Positions 29,881-37,810 of a DNA stretch of 39,261 nucleotides are shown here, piece after piece; the first letter of the stretch is position 1; every line of letters starts with the position of its first letter. The stretch spans positions 1 to 39,261 of the IMG/VR virus record IMGVR_UViG_3300017963_000456; one strand, given 5' to 3'. The notes under the pieces are model-generated. The model did not search any database. It had not been told where the DNA came from and was given only the letters and a program-made list of their open reading frames with translations. The DNA comes from a virus. The position numbers were made by a program, and so were the translations under genes.

Positions 29881-31953
29881 ATGCCAGTGAGCAGGATGCA
29901 GACTCACCAGATGGTCCACGAGGCCGCGACGACGCTGACCCGGCGCACGGCCAGGACCGCAGTGAAGCAGCACATCGACGACGTGATGACGGAGCTTAAT
30001 GCGCCGCTTCGTCTGCGCGCCGAGTCGCCGAATAGTTCAAAGCTCGTGATCGAGGCCGCGCAGCAGACGATGCCGGACTCCGGCCTGAAAGTCGCCGGCA
30101 TCCTCGACGACGCGGTGGGGAGTCTGGCACAGACGACCATCGACCTGCAAAGCGGCGCGACAACGGGGGGAACCGTCCTCCGCGATGGCGCGGCCTTCTC
30201 GTTGCCGTCGGGATCGACTACCGGATACTTCCGCATCATGGCCGTGGTTTACAAGCCGGCCATCGATTCGATCGACACCTCATTTTCAGCGGAGGCGGCG
30301 ACCGTCGGCGCGCTGGTGAATCCTGGCGTGGTGTTCGCATCCCTTGACGGCATCAACCTCGGCTATCTTATTCTCGAGGCGACCGCATCGAGCGCATATA
30401 AGACTGAAGCGGCCGCGACGAGCGTGGTCGAGAACGCGAAGATCTACCGATTCGGGGGAAGCTCGGGCGCAGGCGGAGGCGTCGACAAGACCTACCGCCC
30501 ATCGGCTCTCTCGGCGACTGGCTTCACGCTCAAAGGCGGATATGCCGCGATCGACGACAAACGCGTGCTGGCGTCCGGGTCTGGAACGACCAAGGCATCG
30601 GTGACTGACCTTGTCATCAATGGCGACACTCTTCTCTCGGAAGCAGGTCTCGGCGCCAACGTCGCGGCGGCTTCCAAGCCTGTCCGCCTGACTCTCGCTA
30701 TCGACCTATGGACGCTGAGCTCGGCGGTCACGATCACCGACAACCTGCGCGAGGTCTATCGGTGGGGCCAGAGCAATCTGGTTCTATTGACTGGACTCCC
30801 GGAGGAGATCGACCCACGCCGGTATTATTTCCTGAACGAGTTCCATATTCCGACCGGGGCCACAACGTGGGCGGACGCCGAGATCATCTACGCGCCGCAG
30901 CGTGTCCACGACTCTCTCACGAGCTTCGTCGCGCCCGCCCAGGTCGCGTCTCTGACACACACGGGCGTGGCAGCTACTCAAAACCACGGCCTTGCCGGCA
31001 AGCCAGACGTCATCGAGGTCAATTACTTCGACGGGACGAACGAGTATCCCGTCGAAGACATGAGCCATGTCGTCTGGGTGACGTCGACTCAGATCCGAAT
31101 AGAACCGGCTGGGCTCGACACCACGGGCGGCAAAGAGTTCCGGATCAAGCTGATCTATTTCCCGACGCAGACCTTGCTTGCTATCCCGATGAACGGGAAG
31201 ACATTCGGCCCTTACACATCGGCCGGGGCGACCACCGTCGCGCACGGATTGACTGATCCGTCCTACCGGACGCGATTCATGGTGATCGAGCACGACACGT
31301 CGACTGATAGATTCCGGGAGCGAGATCCCAGTTCCATAGTGAAGGAATGGGACGCCACGAATGTCTATCTCGACTGGACCGGCATCAGTTTCACGAACTT
31401 GGAATACTATATCGTGGCCGGCCCTGGTCCGAGTGCGGCTGGCTTGCCGATTGAGTACGGCGGCTACACGAAGTTTGTCGGCGGCGGACCAGGCTCCTAC
31501 CTCACCGTTACCGCCGCCCTCGCCGTCGCTGTGGCCGGCGACCGCATCTTGATTCGCCAGAACACGAGTGAATCGGCGGCGCTTTCGGTCCCTGCCGGGG
31601 TCGAGCTCGATCAAATGCCAAACACGACGGTGACCCTGTCGGCCACGGCGTTTGCATCGGGAGCGATCCGCCTCACCGGCGCCAAGGCGGCCTGGCGGCA
31701 CATGAACGCCAAGGTAACGGGCATCACGGGCACGCTCGCCAAGGCGGTCTCGATCGAGGCTGCTGATTGCAAGATCGACGGTGACCTCGAGATCGACTGC
31801 GCGGGCCAGACGGTCACAGACGCCGTCGAGATCGCGGCTGGCGGCCTGAGAGCCAGGGTCGAGGTCGGCGTGAAGTTCACGGCCGGGGTCGCGATTACTA
31901 ACCTGCTAGACAATCAAGACGGGGCCGGCAACGTATCGGTATGGGGAGGCTGA
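29881..31953 (+). CDS. Large fibre protein
   Basis: 690 residues from ATG 29881. N-terminal attachment domain as in the previous gene (HIDDVMTELNAPLRLRAESP, NSSKLVIEAAQQTMPDS). Several strand-rich sections follow: beta module near 300-370, then a C-terminal stretch with repeated hydrophobic strands and ALSVPAGVELDQMPNTTV and KAVSIEAADCKIDGDLEIDC that looks like a right-handed beta-helix. Such helices occur in phage depolymerases, so polysaccharide binding or cleavage is possible, although no catalytic residues can be named. It could be a main receptor-binding fibre. Confidence 0.65.
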   Translation: MPVSRMQTHQMVHEAATTLTRRTARTAVKQHIDDVMTELNAPLRLRAESPNSSKLVIEAAQQTMPDSGLKVAGILDDAVGSLAQTTIDLQSGATTGGTVLRDGAAFSLPSGSTTGYFRIMAVVYKPAIDSIDTSFSAEAATVGALVNPGVVFASLDGINLGYLILEATASSAYKTEAAATSVVENAKIYRFGGSSGAGGGVDKTYRPSALSATGFTLKGGYAAIDDKRVLASGSGTTKASVTDLVINGDTLLSEAGLGANVAAASKPVRLTLAIDLWTLSSAVTITDNLREVYRWGQSNLVLLTGLPEEIDPRRYYFLNEFHIPTGATTWADAEIIYAPQRVHDSLTSFVAPAQVASLTHTGVAATQNHGLAGKPDVIEVNYFDGTNEYPVEDMSHVVWVTSTQIRIEPAGLDTTGGKEFRIKLIYFPTQTLLAIPMNGKTFGPYTSAGATTVAHGLTDPSYRTRFMVIEHDTSTDRFRERDPSSIVKEWDATNVYLDWTGISFTNLEYYIVAGPGPSAAGLPIEYGGYTKFVGGGPGSYLTVTAALAVAVAGDRILIRQNTSESAALSVPAGVELDQMPNTTVTLSATAFASGAIRLTGAKAAWRHMNAKVTGITGTLAKAVSIEAADCKIDGDLEIDCAGQTVTDAVEIAAGGLRARVEVGVKFTAGVAITNLLDNQDGAGNVSVWGG

Positions 31954-31954
31954 G

Positions 31955-32791
31955 ATGTCTGATGTCATCCGAACTGGCGGCGACAGGATCATAGAAAACC
32001 CCATCCAAGGCGGAAGCCTTATTCTCCGCACAACCGCTGTAGGCGGCGCGAAGAATGATGCTGTTTCAATTTCCGGTTCTGGAGTTATGACTGCTCCTGC
32101 CCAGCCGCCGATCGGCTCTATCGTATCGTACAGCCCAGGGTATTTTACCAACGGTTCAAACGGAGGATTTACTCGCGTAGGTCCTGCTACAAATACGGTC
32201 GCCGGAGTGAATAGCTATTTACCGGGAAATTGGAGAGTGTGCGATGGATCTGCGCTAAACGATCCAGATTCACCTATCTGGGTCGGGGCGAGCCGATTTC
32301 TTCCGAACCTCACTGACTCTCGGTTTCTGATGGGTTCGACAGCGGCAGGGACGACAGGCGGCGCTAATACGGTGCCGCACACTCACTCAGTCACAAGCAA
32401 TGTTACCGTCTCTGCTCAGCCTACTTTCACTGTCCCCGATCACTATCACGGCAAAGGCACTTTGAATATCACGAGTAGTGGTGCTCACACTCACACGTAC
32501 AGCACTACGACCCCACAATACATAACAGCGGGAACAGCCTGGACAGATACCGGAACAGGTTATGATTCTTATACAGCGACAATGAACTCTAGCGGCGCAC
32601 ACACTCACCCCAGCTCGAACTTTGCCGGTTCGGTAGGTTCGACTGGAGGGGCGAACGGCGATGTCGATTTCGCGGCGACCAGGACGACTAACGTCGCGCT
32701 TGCGAACGCCGCTGTTACATCTGAAGCTGCATCTGATTCCGAGAATCGGCCTTTGCACCTGACTGCCTTTTACATCATTAGGGTGAAGTGA
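31955..32791 (+). CDS. Tail collar-type receptor-binding fibre tip
   Basis: 278 residues from ATG 31955, after GGAGG. The central part fits the phage collar/gp12-type fold: PPIGSIVSYSPGYF, GNWRVCDGSALNDPDSPIWV, FLPNLTDSRFLMGSTAAG. The C-terminal part has repeated H-x-H motifs (PHTHSV, HYHGK, GAHTHTYS, GAHTHPSS), as in metal-binding tips of T4 gp12/gp37, and ends NRPLHLTAFYIIRVK. The N-terminal motif GGDRIIENPIQGGSLIL recurs in the secreted protein of the gene at 33052. No signal peptide, so this is the virion form. Confidence 0.75.
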   Translation: MSDVIRTGGDRIIENPIQGGSLILRTTAVGGAKNDAVSISGSGVMTAPAQPPIGSIVSYSPGYFTNGSNGGFTRVGPATNTVAGVNSYLPGNWRVCDGSALNDPDSPIWVGASRFLPNLTDSRFLMGSTAAGTTGGANTVPHTHSVTSNVTVSAQPTFTVPDHYHGKGTLNITSSGAHTHTYSTTTPQYITAGTAWTDTGTGYDSYTATMNSSGAHTHPSSNFAGSVGSTGGANGDVDFAATRTTNVALANAAVTSEAASDSENRPLHLTAFYIIRVK

Positions 32792-33036
32792 TGGGCGTTT
32801 ACTCGGTGCGATATAGGCGCAAGAATCAATGGTTTTGGAGAACCATCAAGAATGTAAAGGGCGACCTGCTCGCATCTGATCTTCCCGGCTCTCCTAGAGT
32901 TTTCATTCTGTCAGACGAGTCTCGTGTAGAGGTCCCGTCAGATGATCTGGAGTTGAGATTTTCCAAAGAGCGATTCATCGTCATTAAGCAGAACATGGAA
33001 AAAGACGCCGGGCAGGTTTTGCCGGTTAGCACCTAG
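32791..33036 (+). CDS. Small protein between virion and secreted fibre genes
   Basis: 81 residues from ATG 32791, overlapping the previous TGA; a GTG at 32788 is also in frame. Starts basic and aromatic (YSVRYRRKNQWFWRTIKNVK), then VFILSDESRVEVPSDDLELR. The order of strand, turn and strand suggests a small SH3-like or beta domain. It is not recognised. It may be a fibre-assembly helper of the preceding tip gene, as such small genes often follow fibre tips. Confidence 0.5.
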   Translation: MGVYSVRYRRKNQWFWRTIKNVKGDLLASDLPGSPRVFILSDESRVEVPSDDLELRFSKERFIVIKQNMEKDAGQVLPVST

Positions 33037-33051
33037 AGATTGAGGGCAACA

Positions 33052-34077
33052 ATGAAAAAATTTCTCCTCTCCCTACTCCTCGCAGTCCCGTCATTCCCCG
33101 CCTTCGCGGGCGACCGGGTCATCATCAATCCCGAGCAAGATGGCGACCTAAAGATCAAGGTGAACGATGGCGGGTCAGTCACGGACGTGATGACGTTCCA
33201 GGGCTCTAGCGGGAATGTTGGCATCGGGACAACCGCACCATCGAGCACGCTCACCGTCGCGGGCGGCGAAACTCGAATCACGGACACGAGCGGGAACCTC
33301 ATTCATCGTTTCGAGCAGGACGGATCACAGACCGGGTACAGGGTAGGGAACGCGGTATCTCACTCTTATCTTAGATACAATGGCTCCTTCGCCTCACCTA
33401 CTGCTGTCGCCAACGGCGAGACGTTGAGCCAGATTCTATTCCGAGGGTACGATGGAAGTAATGCTCTCAGCGCAGCGTCAATCACGGCGACTGTAGACAA
33501 CCCCGTCGGCACCAACGACATGCCGGGTAGGTTGATATTCTCCACTACAGCAGACGGAGCAAGTAGCCCATCTGAACGCATGAGGATTGCCAACACAGGC
33601 AACGTCGGAATCGGTACCAGCTCGCCTAGTGAGAGGCTTGAGGTGAGAGCGACCGGAACATCCAATGTTATGCGAGTCACCTCAGATCAGACGACCGCTA
33701 GGATCATATTCAACACAAGCGGAGCGGATAGAGGGCAGATCACTAGCTCAACTGCGGACGCCATTCGGTTCAATAACGGGGCTGGTAGCGAAATAGCTAG
33801 AATCTCATCAACCGGATTTTTCGCCACACCATCTACCGGGGCAATCTACAACGGCACTGACGCCTCAAATGAGATTGGATTTTTCGCTGGCAGTAACGGA
33901 GGAGCGACTACTGACTCATGCCAGACCATTTGTGACGGAGATAGGGCAGGCCATGGTCTGAGTACGGGCACTGCGGCTTTGTGTGTTGGCGGGTGGAATC
34001 AGCCGACTGGAGTGACAATCACCTGTTCCGACACATCTAATATCTTCAAAAACTGCGTATGCTTCGGACGAAGGTAA
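33052..34077 (+). CDS. Secreted fibre-like protein with signal peptide
   Basis: 341 residues from ATG 33052, after TGAGGG. Clear signal peptide: MKKFLLSLLLAVPSFPAFA then GDR. The mature start (GDRVIINPEQDGDLKIK) matches that of the virion fibre tip at 31955. The shaft contains SGNVGIGTTAPSSTLTV and GNVGIGTSSPSERLEV, repeats typical of trimeric phage fibres and of cell-surface fibres in Bdellovibrio-type bacteria. The C-terminus is cysteine-rich (CQTICDGDRAGHG, TCSDTSNIFKNCVCFGRR), which suits disulfides outside the cytoplasm. Export of a phage fibre homologue is unusual; adhesin, decoy and host-surface modification are options. Confidence 0.75.
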   Translation: MKKFLLSLLLAVPSFPAFAGDRVIINPEQDGDLKIKVNDGGSVTDVMTFQGSSGNVGIGTTAPSSTLTVAGGETRITDTSGNLIHRFEQDGSQTGYRVGNAVSHSYLRYNGSFASPTAVANGETLSQILFRGYDGSNALSAASITATVDNPVGTNDMPGRLIFSTTADGASSPSERMRIANTGNVGIGTSSPSERLEVRATGTSNVMRVTSDQTTARIIFNTSGADRGQITSSTADAIRFNNGAGSEIARISSTGFFATPSTGAIYNGTDASNEIGFFAGSNGGATTDSCQTICDGDRAGHGLSTGTAALCVGGWNQPTGVTITCSDTSNIFKNCVCFGRR

Positions 34078-34084
34078 ACACAAA

Positions 34085-34342
34085 ATGCGCCTACTCCTCA
34101 TCCTCCTAGTCCTACTCGCCGGATGCACCACGACCGCACAGCCGGAACGCTGGGAGCTGCCGACGAGCGAGAAGATCATTTGCTTGCGCTACGAGCAGGC
34201 CGAGTGCGGTTTGTCTCTGCTGTCGTGCGGTGACGATCACTCGGTAGACTTCGAGTGCTTGACCGAGGCAAAATATTTAGGCCCTGGTGAATACCTTGAG
34301 CCAGATTTTTACGACGAGCCAAATGAGGACGAGTCGCCATGA
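34085..34342 (+). CDS. Small lipoprotein
   Basis: 85 residues from ATG 34085. A lipoprotein signal with lipobox LLAGC puts the lipidated cysteine at residue 14. The mature part has four more cysteines (LRYEQAECGLSLLSCGD, DFECLTEAKY) and an acidic C-terminus (DFYDEPNEDESP). Six bases after the preceding secreted fibre-like gene and overlapping the next, it likely belongs to that secreted set. The function is unknown; a surface anchor or superinfection factor are possible. Confidence 0.7.
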   Translation: MRLLLILLVLLAGCTTTAQPERWELPTSEKIICLRYEQAECGLSLLSCGDDHSVDFECLTEAKYLGPGEYLEPDFYDEPNEDESP

Positions 34343-35418
34343 GTAGGTCTTACCGCACCATTGTAGCGTTGTGCTTCCTTGTCGGGCTCGCGTCCCTTGT
34401 CGGGGCGTGGACGATCAAGGAGACGAAGACCGATCAGGATCTAGACTTCTATGTGGCGCCTGGCGGGACGCCGACGAAGGCGTTGTCGATTGATGGCGCG
34501 ACGGGTTCATCTGAAATAGACGGATCATCAGACACGGTACAACTCAACATCAAAGGCCACACGACTCAGACGAATAGTGTATCGCCGCTGCTTCGCCTTC
34601 AGGGTGGTGGTGCTTATATTCCTGACCTTTGGATCACACGATCCGCAACAGACGTTGACTCCCCATCTGCTCCCATAAGCGGTAACTCGGTCGGCGCGAT
34701 AACCTTCAAGGGTTACGACGGGAACTCTTACGAGGAGTCAGCTTCAATAAGGTCGCTAGTTGACGGGACACCGGGCGATGGAGATATGCCTGGGTCTCTT
34801 GCGTTCTCGACTACTCCAGATGGAACCGCTACTCGCGTAGAACGCATGCGAATCGACAACGCTGGCAATGTCGGCATTGGGACAACTTCTCCGGCTGGAT
34901 TGACGCATATTTCAAGAGCGGTTAGCGCAGGAGACGTAAAGCTAATCATAGAAAATTCCCAGGGAACCGGAAGCACAACAGAGCGAGCCGTGCTTGAGTT
35001 AAAGCCTTCTCAGACTCTAAGCGTCCATGGCGCTCAAGTGAGAGCTGTCAGAGATGACAATTTTGTGGCTAATCCAGCCGGACGTGATGTCGGTCTTGAG
35101 TTCGTTGTAGTGCCTAATGATAACCCTTCTGTCGCGATGAAAATAAACAACACAGGGGGCGCCATTATATATGACACCGGAAACAATGGCGGTAACGTGC
35201 CGCATGCTTGCAACCGAGTAGTAGGCACACCTGTTAACAATCAGACATCCACAGTATCGTGCGCTGCTGGCGAGAAAGTTATTGGTGGTGGATGTCAGTC
35301 GGATCTGCCTAACAGCCCATTGAGTAGAAGTTATCCATCTAACGACACTACCTGGACTTGCGTATATACGACTTCCGTTAACTCGAATATAGCCACCGCC
35401 ATCTGCTGCGACTACTAA
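34339..35418 (+). CDS. Second secreted fibre-like protein
   Basis: 359 residues from ATG 34339, overlapping the previous stop by four bases. N-terminal signal or membrane anchor (RTIVALCFLVGLASLVGA). The mature part shares the fibre-shaft motifs of the 33052 protein (AITFKGYDGNSYEESASIRS, RMRIDNAGNVGIGTTSPAGL) and the ALSIDGATGSSEI start motif. The C-terminal part is cysteine-containing and different (VSCAAGEKVIGGGCQSD, TTWTCVYTTS, TAICCDY). It could form a trimeric surface fibre with the other secreted protein. Confidence 0.75.
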   Translation: MSRSYRTIVALCFLVGLASLVGAWTIKETKTDQDLDFYVAPGGTPTKALSIDGATGSSEIDGSSDTVQLNIKGHTTQTNSVSPLLRLQGGGAYIPDLWITRSATDVDSPSAPISGNSVGAITFKGYDGNSYEESASIRSLVDGTPGDGDMPGSLAFSTTPDGTATRVERMRIDNAGNVGIGTTSPAGLTHISRAVSAGDVKLIIENSQGTGSTTERAVLELKPSQTLSVHGAQVRAVRDDNFVANPAGRDVGLEFVVVPNDNPSVAMKINNTGGAIIYDTGNNGGNVPHACNRVVGTPVNNQTSTVSCAAGEKVIGGGCQSDLPNSPLSRSYPSNDTTWTCVYTTSVNSNIATAICCDY

Positions 35419-35427
35419 GAGGCCAAA

Positions 35428-35562
35428 ATGTCCGAGAATAAAATCGACTGGACGCATTTCTGCCTCGCCATCGCTGCGATCTTTGTCGGCTTTACTCTCG
35501 CGGCGTGGGGTGTCGTTGCGGCCAATCACTTGCAGCTGATTATTGCCCCGGCGTCGCCGTAG
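35428..35562 (+). CDS. 44-residue single-span membrane protein
   Basis: ATG 35428, after a short AAGAGG site. The peptide has one hydrophobic segment (FCLAIAAIFVGFTLAAWGVV) preceded by a polar start (MSENKIDWTH) and ends IIAPASP. It is too short to assign, but small one-span proteins in phages often act in lysis or in superinfection defence. It is the last + strand gene before a 193-base gap (35563-35755) in which nothing clear is seen. Confidence 0.5.
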   Translation: MSENKIDWTHFCLAIAAIFVGFTLAAWGVVAANHLQLIIAPASP

Positions 35563-35755
35563 TCTTCTCAATCGCGATCAATCGCGGTACGATCTATATC
35601 AGCCTGATAGCTCAAAAAGCTTAGAGCGCTCTCCAAAACTCGGGCTGGGTTTAGACGAGAGAGATGCCGACTGGCGATCGGCTTGGGCTACACTCTAAAT
35701 GTGAGGATGAGAAATGCGCGACAAAGGCCATTGCATCATCGTCACGATTGCCTAA

Positions 35756-36100
35756 CTAACCCCGCAGCAACGCCACGAGCGCCTCATATCCTTCGTCCAG
35801 AAGGATCTCCGTATCCCCGTCAGTCAAAATCACCGCTGAGTCAGCGCCATCGTTCTGTGGGATGGCGACGGCTATCGCCTTTTTGTTTATCAGCATGGTT
35901 TTGTCGCCGGTCTCGACGACCTCGATGAACGACGGATGATCCGCGAGCGCGCGCGCGATCGCCTGGAAGCCCTCGTCGACTCTCATGACGCCGCCGCATC
36001 TCATGGTGATCAGAGAGCCGCTATCTTCGTGAGCGACTATTTTAAGGATCCAGTCGGCATTGACCGTAACGGGCGTTTCTCGCGTGACTTTGATGAACAT
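35756..36100 (-). CDS. Minus-strand protein with two FlbD-like repeats
   Basis: 114 residues starting at 36100 on the minus strand; AGGAGA lies seven bases upstream (reverse complement of 36107-36112). Two similar halves are visible: a strand VNADWILKIVAHEDSGSLIT then MRVDEGFQAIARAL, and INKKAIAVAI then SAVILTDGDTEILLDEGYEA and LVALLRG. The pattern resembles the small FlbD-type fold, without clear identity. It is the only minus-strand gene with coding quality, and it diverges from the collagen-like lipoprotein gene. It may be a regulator or a moron. Confidence 0.6.
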   Translation of the reverse strand: MFIKVTRETPVTVNADWILKIVAHEDSGSLITMRCGGVMRVDEGFQAIARALADHPSFIEVVETGDKTMLINKKAIAVAIPQNDGADSAVILTDGDTEILLDEGYEALVALLRG

Positions 36101-36308
36101 CTGGGTCTCCTCTAGGTCAGGGTGGTTGGGCCTGGTTTACCCAAAAACGGCAGGGAGCCCGAGTCCTCATTTCCGGCAGCCGCCAACAGCCCGGGTTTTT
36201 GTTAGTCGAGTCGCCGTGTTGCCGGTCAAAAATAGCCCTAAAGTCCTGCCGCAGGATGCCGAAGAAGGTGTCGACGGTCAAAACCGGCCGGAAATTAAGG
36301 GGGTTTAT

Positions 36309-37295
36309 ATGAGGATCTCGATTTTCCTTTTCGTCGGTCTCACGGCAGCCTGCGGCACCGCGCCAACGGCGGGCGATAGTCCTAGCGTGACGGCCTCCCA
36401 GGCGCCTGCGGCGGCCACGCCGATCAGCAACGCCAAGCAGGATAGCGGCGTGACGACGGTCGCCTCGCCGGCCAAGCTGCCGACCTGCGACGGCGCCGCC
36501 GAGGGCACACTGGCCTACGTCCGCTCGGAGCGATCCCTCATGATCTGCGAGGGGGCCGATTGGGTCGCGGCGCCTATCGCCGACGGCGGGGCCGGGAAGG
36601 ACGGGCGCGACGGTCGCGACGGCAAGGACGGCGCCCCGGCGAGCGTCGATATCGCCGAGGTCGAGCCGGGCGACGTCTGCGCGGCGGGCGGCGCTGTCAT
36701 CACGCCATTCGTCGACACGGATGGCGACGGGCTCCTCGGCGCCGACGACGACCCTGGTGACGCCGAGGTCGTCTGCGACGGCGAGGCGGGCGTGGACGGC
36801 GAGGCAGGCGCGAAGGGCGCCAAGGGGGAGGCTGGGGCCAAGGGTGACAAAGGCGACAAGGGCGACGCTGGCGCCGACGGCACCGACAACCATATCGTCA
36901 TGAAGTACGTTTGCACGGGCGCGGTCAGGCACGCCTCGATGGCGAGCGGGACGCCGACCGACCTTTCGAGCACATATCAGGTCTTCGTCGACTCCTCCGG
37001 CGACGCTAGGGCCTGGGCGCAGATCGCCTGGGGCGACATCCCGGCGGTTCCGCAGACGGCCGGCTACGGCCAAATCTGGACGGCCGAGTACAGCGCGTCT
37101 GAGGCGGGCGCTGAGACAGCGATCGTGTCGGGCCTGATGAACTGGAACACCGGCCCATCGGGGGCCTCCTACACGGGGCGCTGGACCTTCACGCTCGACC
37201 GCGCAAACGATACCGCGCAGGCCAAGTATGACGACCCGGACATGACGCCAACGTCGGTTTGGTTTACGCACACCTGCACCAAGACGACCTTCTGA
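36309..37295 (+). CDS. Collagen-like lipoprotein
   Basis: 328 residues from ATG 36309, after AAGGGGG. Signal with the lipidated cysteine likely at residue 15 (LTAAC). A Pro/Ala/Ser-rich linker follows, then a small module with LPTCDGAAEGTLAYVRSE and LMICEGADWV, of a type common in deltaproteobacterial surface lipoproteins. Gly-X-Y collagen-like runs flank a calcium-loop-like motif (DTDGDGLLGADDDP, residues 136-149): GKDGRDGRDGKDGAP and GAKGDKGDKGDAGADG. The globular C-terminal part ends HTCTKTTF. A surface-exposed trimer on the host is likely. The 208-base gap upstream likely holds its promoter, not located. Confidence 0.75.
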   Translation: MRISIFLFVGLTAACGTAPTAGDSPSVTASQAPAAATPISNAKQDSGVTTVASPAKLPTCDGAAEGTLAYVRSERSLMICEGADWVAAPIADGGAGKDGRDGRDGKDGAPASVDIAEVEPGDVCAAGGAVITPFVDTDGDGLLGADDDPGDAEVVCDGEAGVDGEAGAKGAKGEAGAKGDKGDKGDAGADGTDNHIVMKYVCTGAVRHASMASGTPTDLSSTYQVFVDSSGDARAWAQIAWGDIPAVPQTAGYGQIWTAEYSASEAGAETAIVSGLMNWNTGPSGASYTGRWTFTLDRANDTAQAKYDDPDMTPTSVWFTHTCTKTTF

Positions 37296-37318
37296 TCCGA
37301 CCTTGAGGGCGGGCGACG

Positions 37319-37343
37319 AGGGCTGCCATTTGGCGGCCCTTTT
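37319..37343 (+). terminator. Rho-independent terminator after the collagen-like gene
   Basis: GGGCTGCC (37320-37327) pairs with GGCGGCCC (37332-37339), including one G-U pair, around an ATTT loop. A TTTT run at 37340-37343 and further T residues follow. It separates the lipoprotein gene from the tmRNA. Confidence 0.8.
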
Positions 37344-37365
37344 CGCTTTCCGCGCGCTTCCCTCC

Positions 37366-37395
37366 TTGCCGCGCGAACGCGCGTTCGCCTATCAT
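37366..37395 (+). promoter_or_regulatory. Sigma70-type promoter of the tmRNA gene
   Basis: TTGCCG (37366-37371) and TATCAT (37390-37395) are 18 bases apart, and the tmRNA 5' end follows eight bases after the -10. The whole spacer is filled by palindrome copy 4, a usual place for a repressor or activator site. Confidence 0.6.
37373..37388 (+). promoter_or_regulatory. 16-bp palindrome GCGAACGCGCGTTCGC, copy 4
   Basis: Perfect inverted repeat between the -35 and -10 of the tmRNA promoter. Identical to copy 1; copies 2 and 3 differ at one base. Confidence 0.75.
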
Positions 37396-37403
37396 CGAGC
37401 CAT

Positions 37404-37810
37404 GGGGATGATTTGGTTTCGACTGGACCAGGAACAACTGCTAGCGCGTCGAGAATTTCGGCGATCTCGTCAAAACGCCGAGAATCCAAACCAGGCAACG
37501 ACAATGTTGTCCATGTCGACTTCAGCCGCAAGGCTTCGGTCGTCAAGCTCGCGGCTTAAAAATCCGCGAGGGTAGCCGCCGGAACGCTACCGTAATCAGC
37601 CCGGCAAAACGTCGGTTTTCTAGTTCTTCCGACGATAAGTCAAAAGGCTAGATCGAGGTCTCTGGCTCGACGAAAAGTCAGGGTGGTGGAGGCGGCATTA
37701 TAGGTCGCCCTTGGTGTGATAGGATTGCTGGAGCCTTAAAAGACCAGCTACACGCGTAGAATGGCGGAAGCGAACGGTACAGGACCCGGGTTCGAATCCC
37801 GGCATCTCCA
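37404..37810 (+). ncRNA. ssrA: Transfer-messenger RNA (tmRNA), one-piece, phage-encoded
   Basis: The 5' end GGGGATG (37404-37410) pairs with CATCTCC (37803-37809), with one G-U. The conserved ATTTGGTTTCGACTGG follows the 5' acceptor strand. A T-arm with CCGGG, TTCGAAT, CCCGG lies at 37786-37802. The tag frame runs from GGC 37494 to TAA 37557-37559: 21 residues starting GNDN and ending VKLAA, a typical protease-tag end. An A lies four bases before the resume codon, as in E. coli. The tag stop is in the loop of CTCGCGG/CCGCGAG (37548-37570), the usual helix 5. A CUACACGCGUAGA-type pseudoknot segment precedes the 3' end. CCA is not encoded. It rescues stalled ribosomes and marks the product for degradation. 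Confidence 0.93.

Noticed and set aside
30784-31701. Minus-strand frame of 305 codons opposite the large fibre gene
   Set aside because: No ribosome site and no domain; the fibre frame explains the codon pattern.
36117-37271. Long minus-strand frame (384 codons) opposite the collagen-like gene
   Set aside because: The plus-strand gene has a signal peptide, Gly-X-Y repeats and a ribosome site. The antisense frame is Arg-rich and follows from GC-rich codon bias.
37730-37810. A tRNA gene suggested by the T-arm near 37790
   Set aside because: There is no matching 5' acceptor, D-arm or anticodon arm directly upstream. The acceptor partner is at 37404, so this is the 3' end of the tmRNA.
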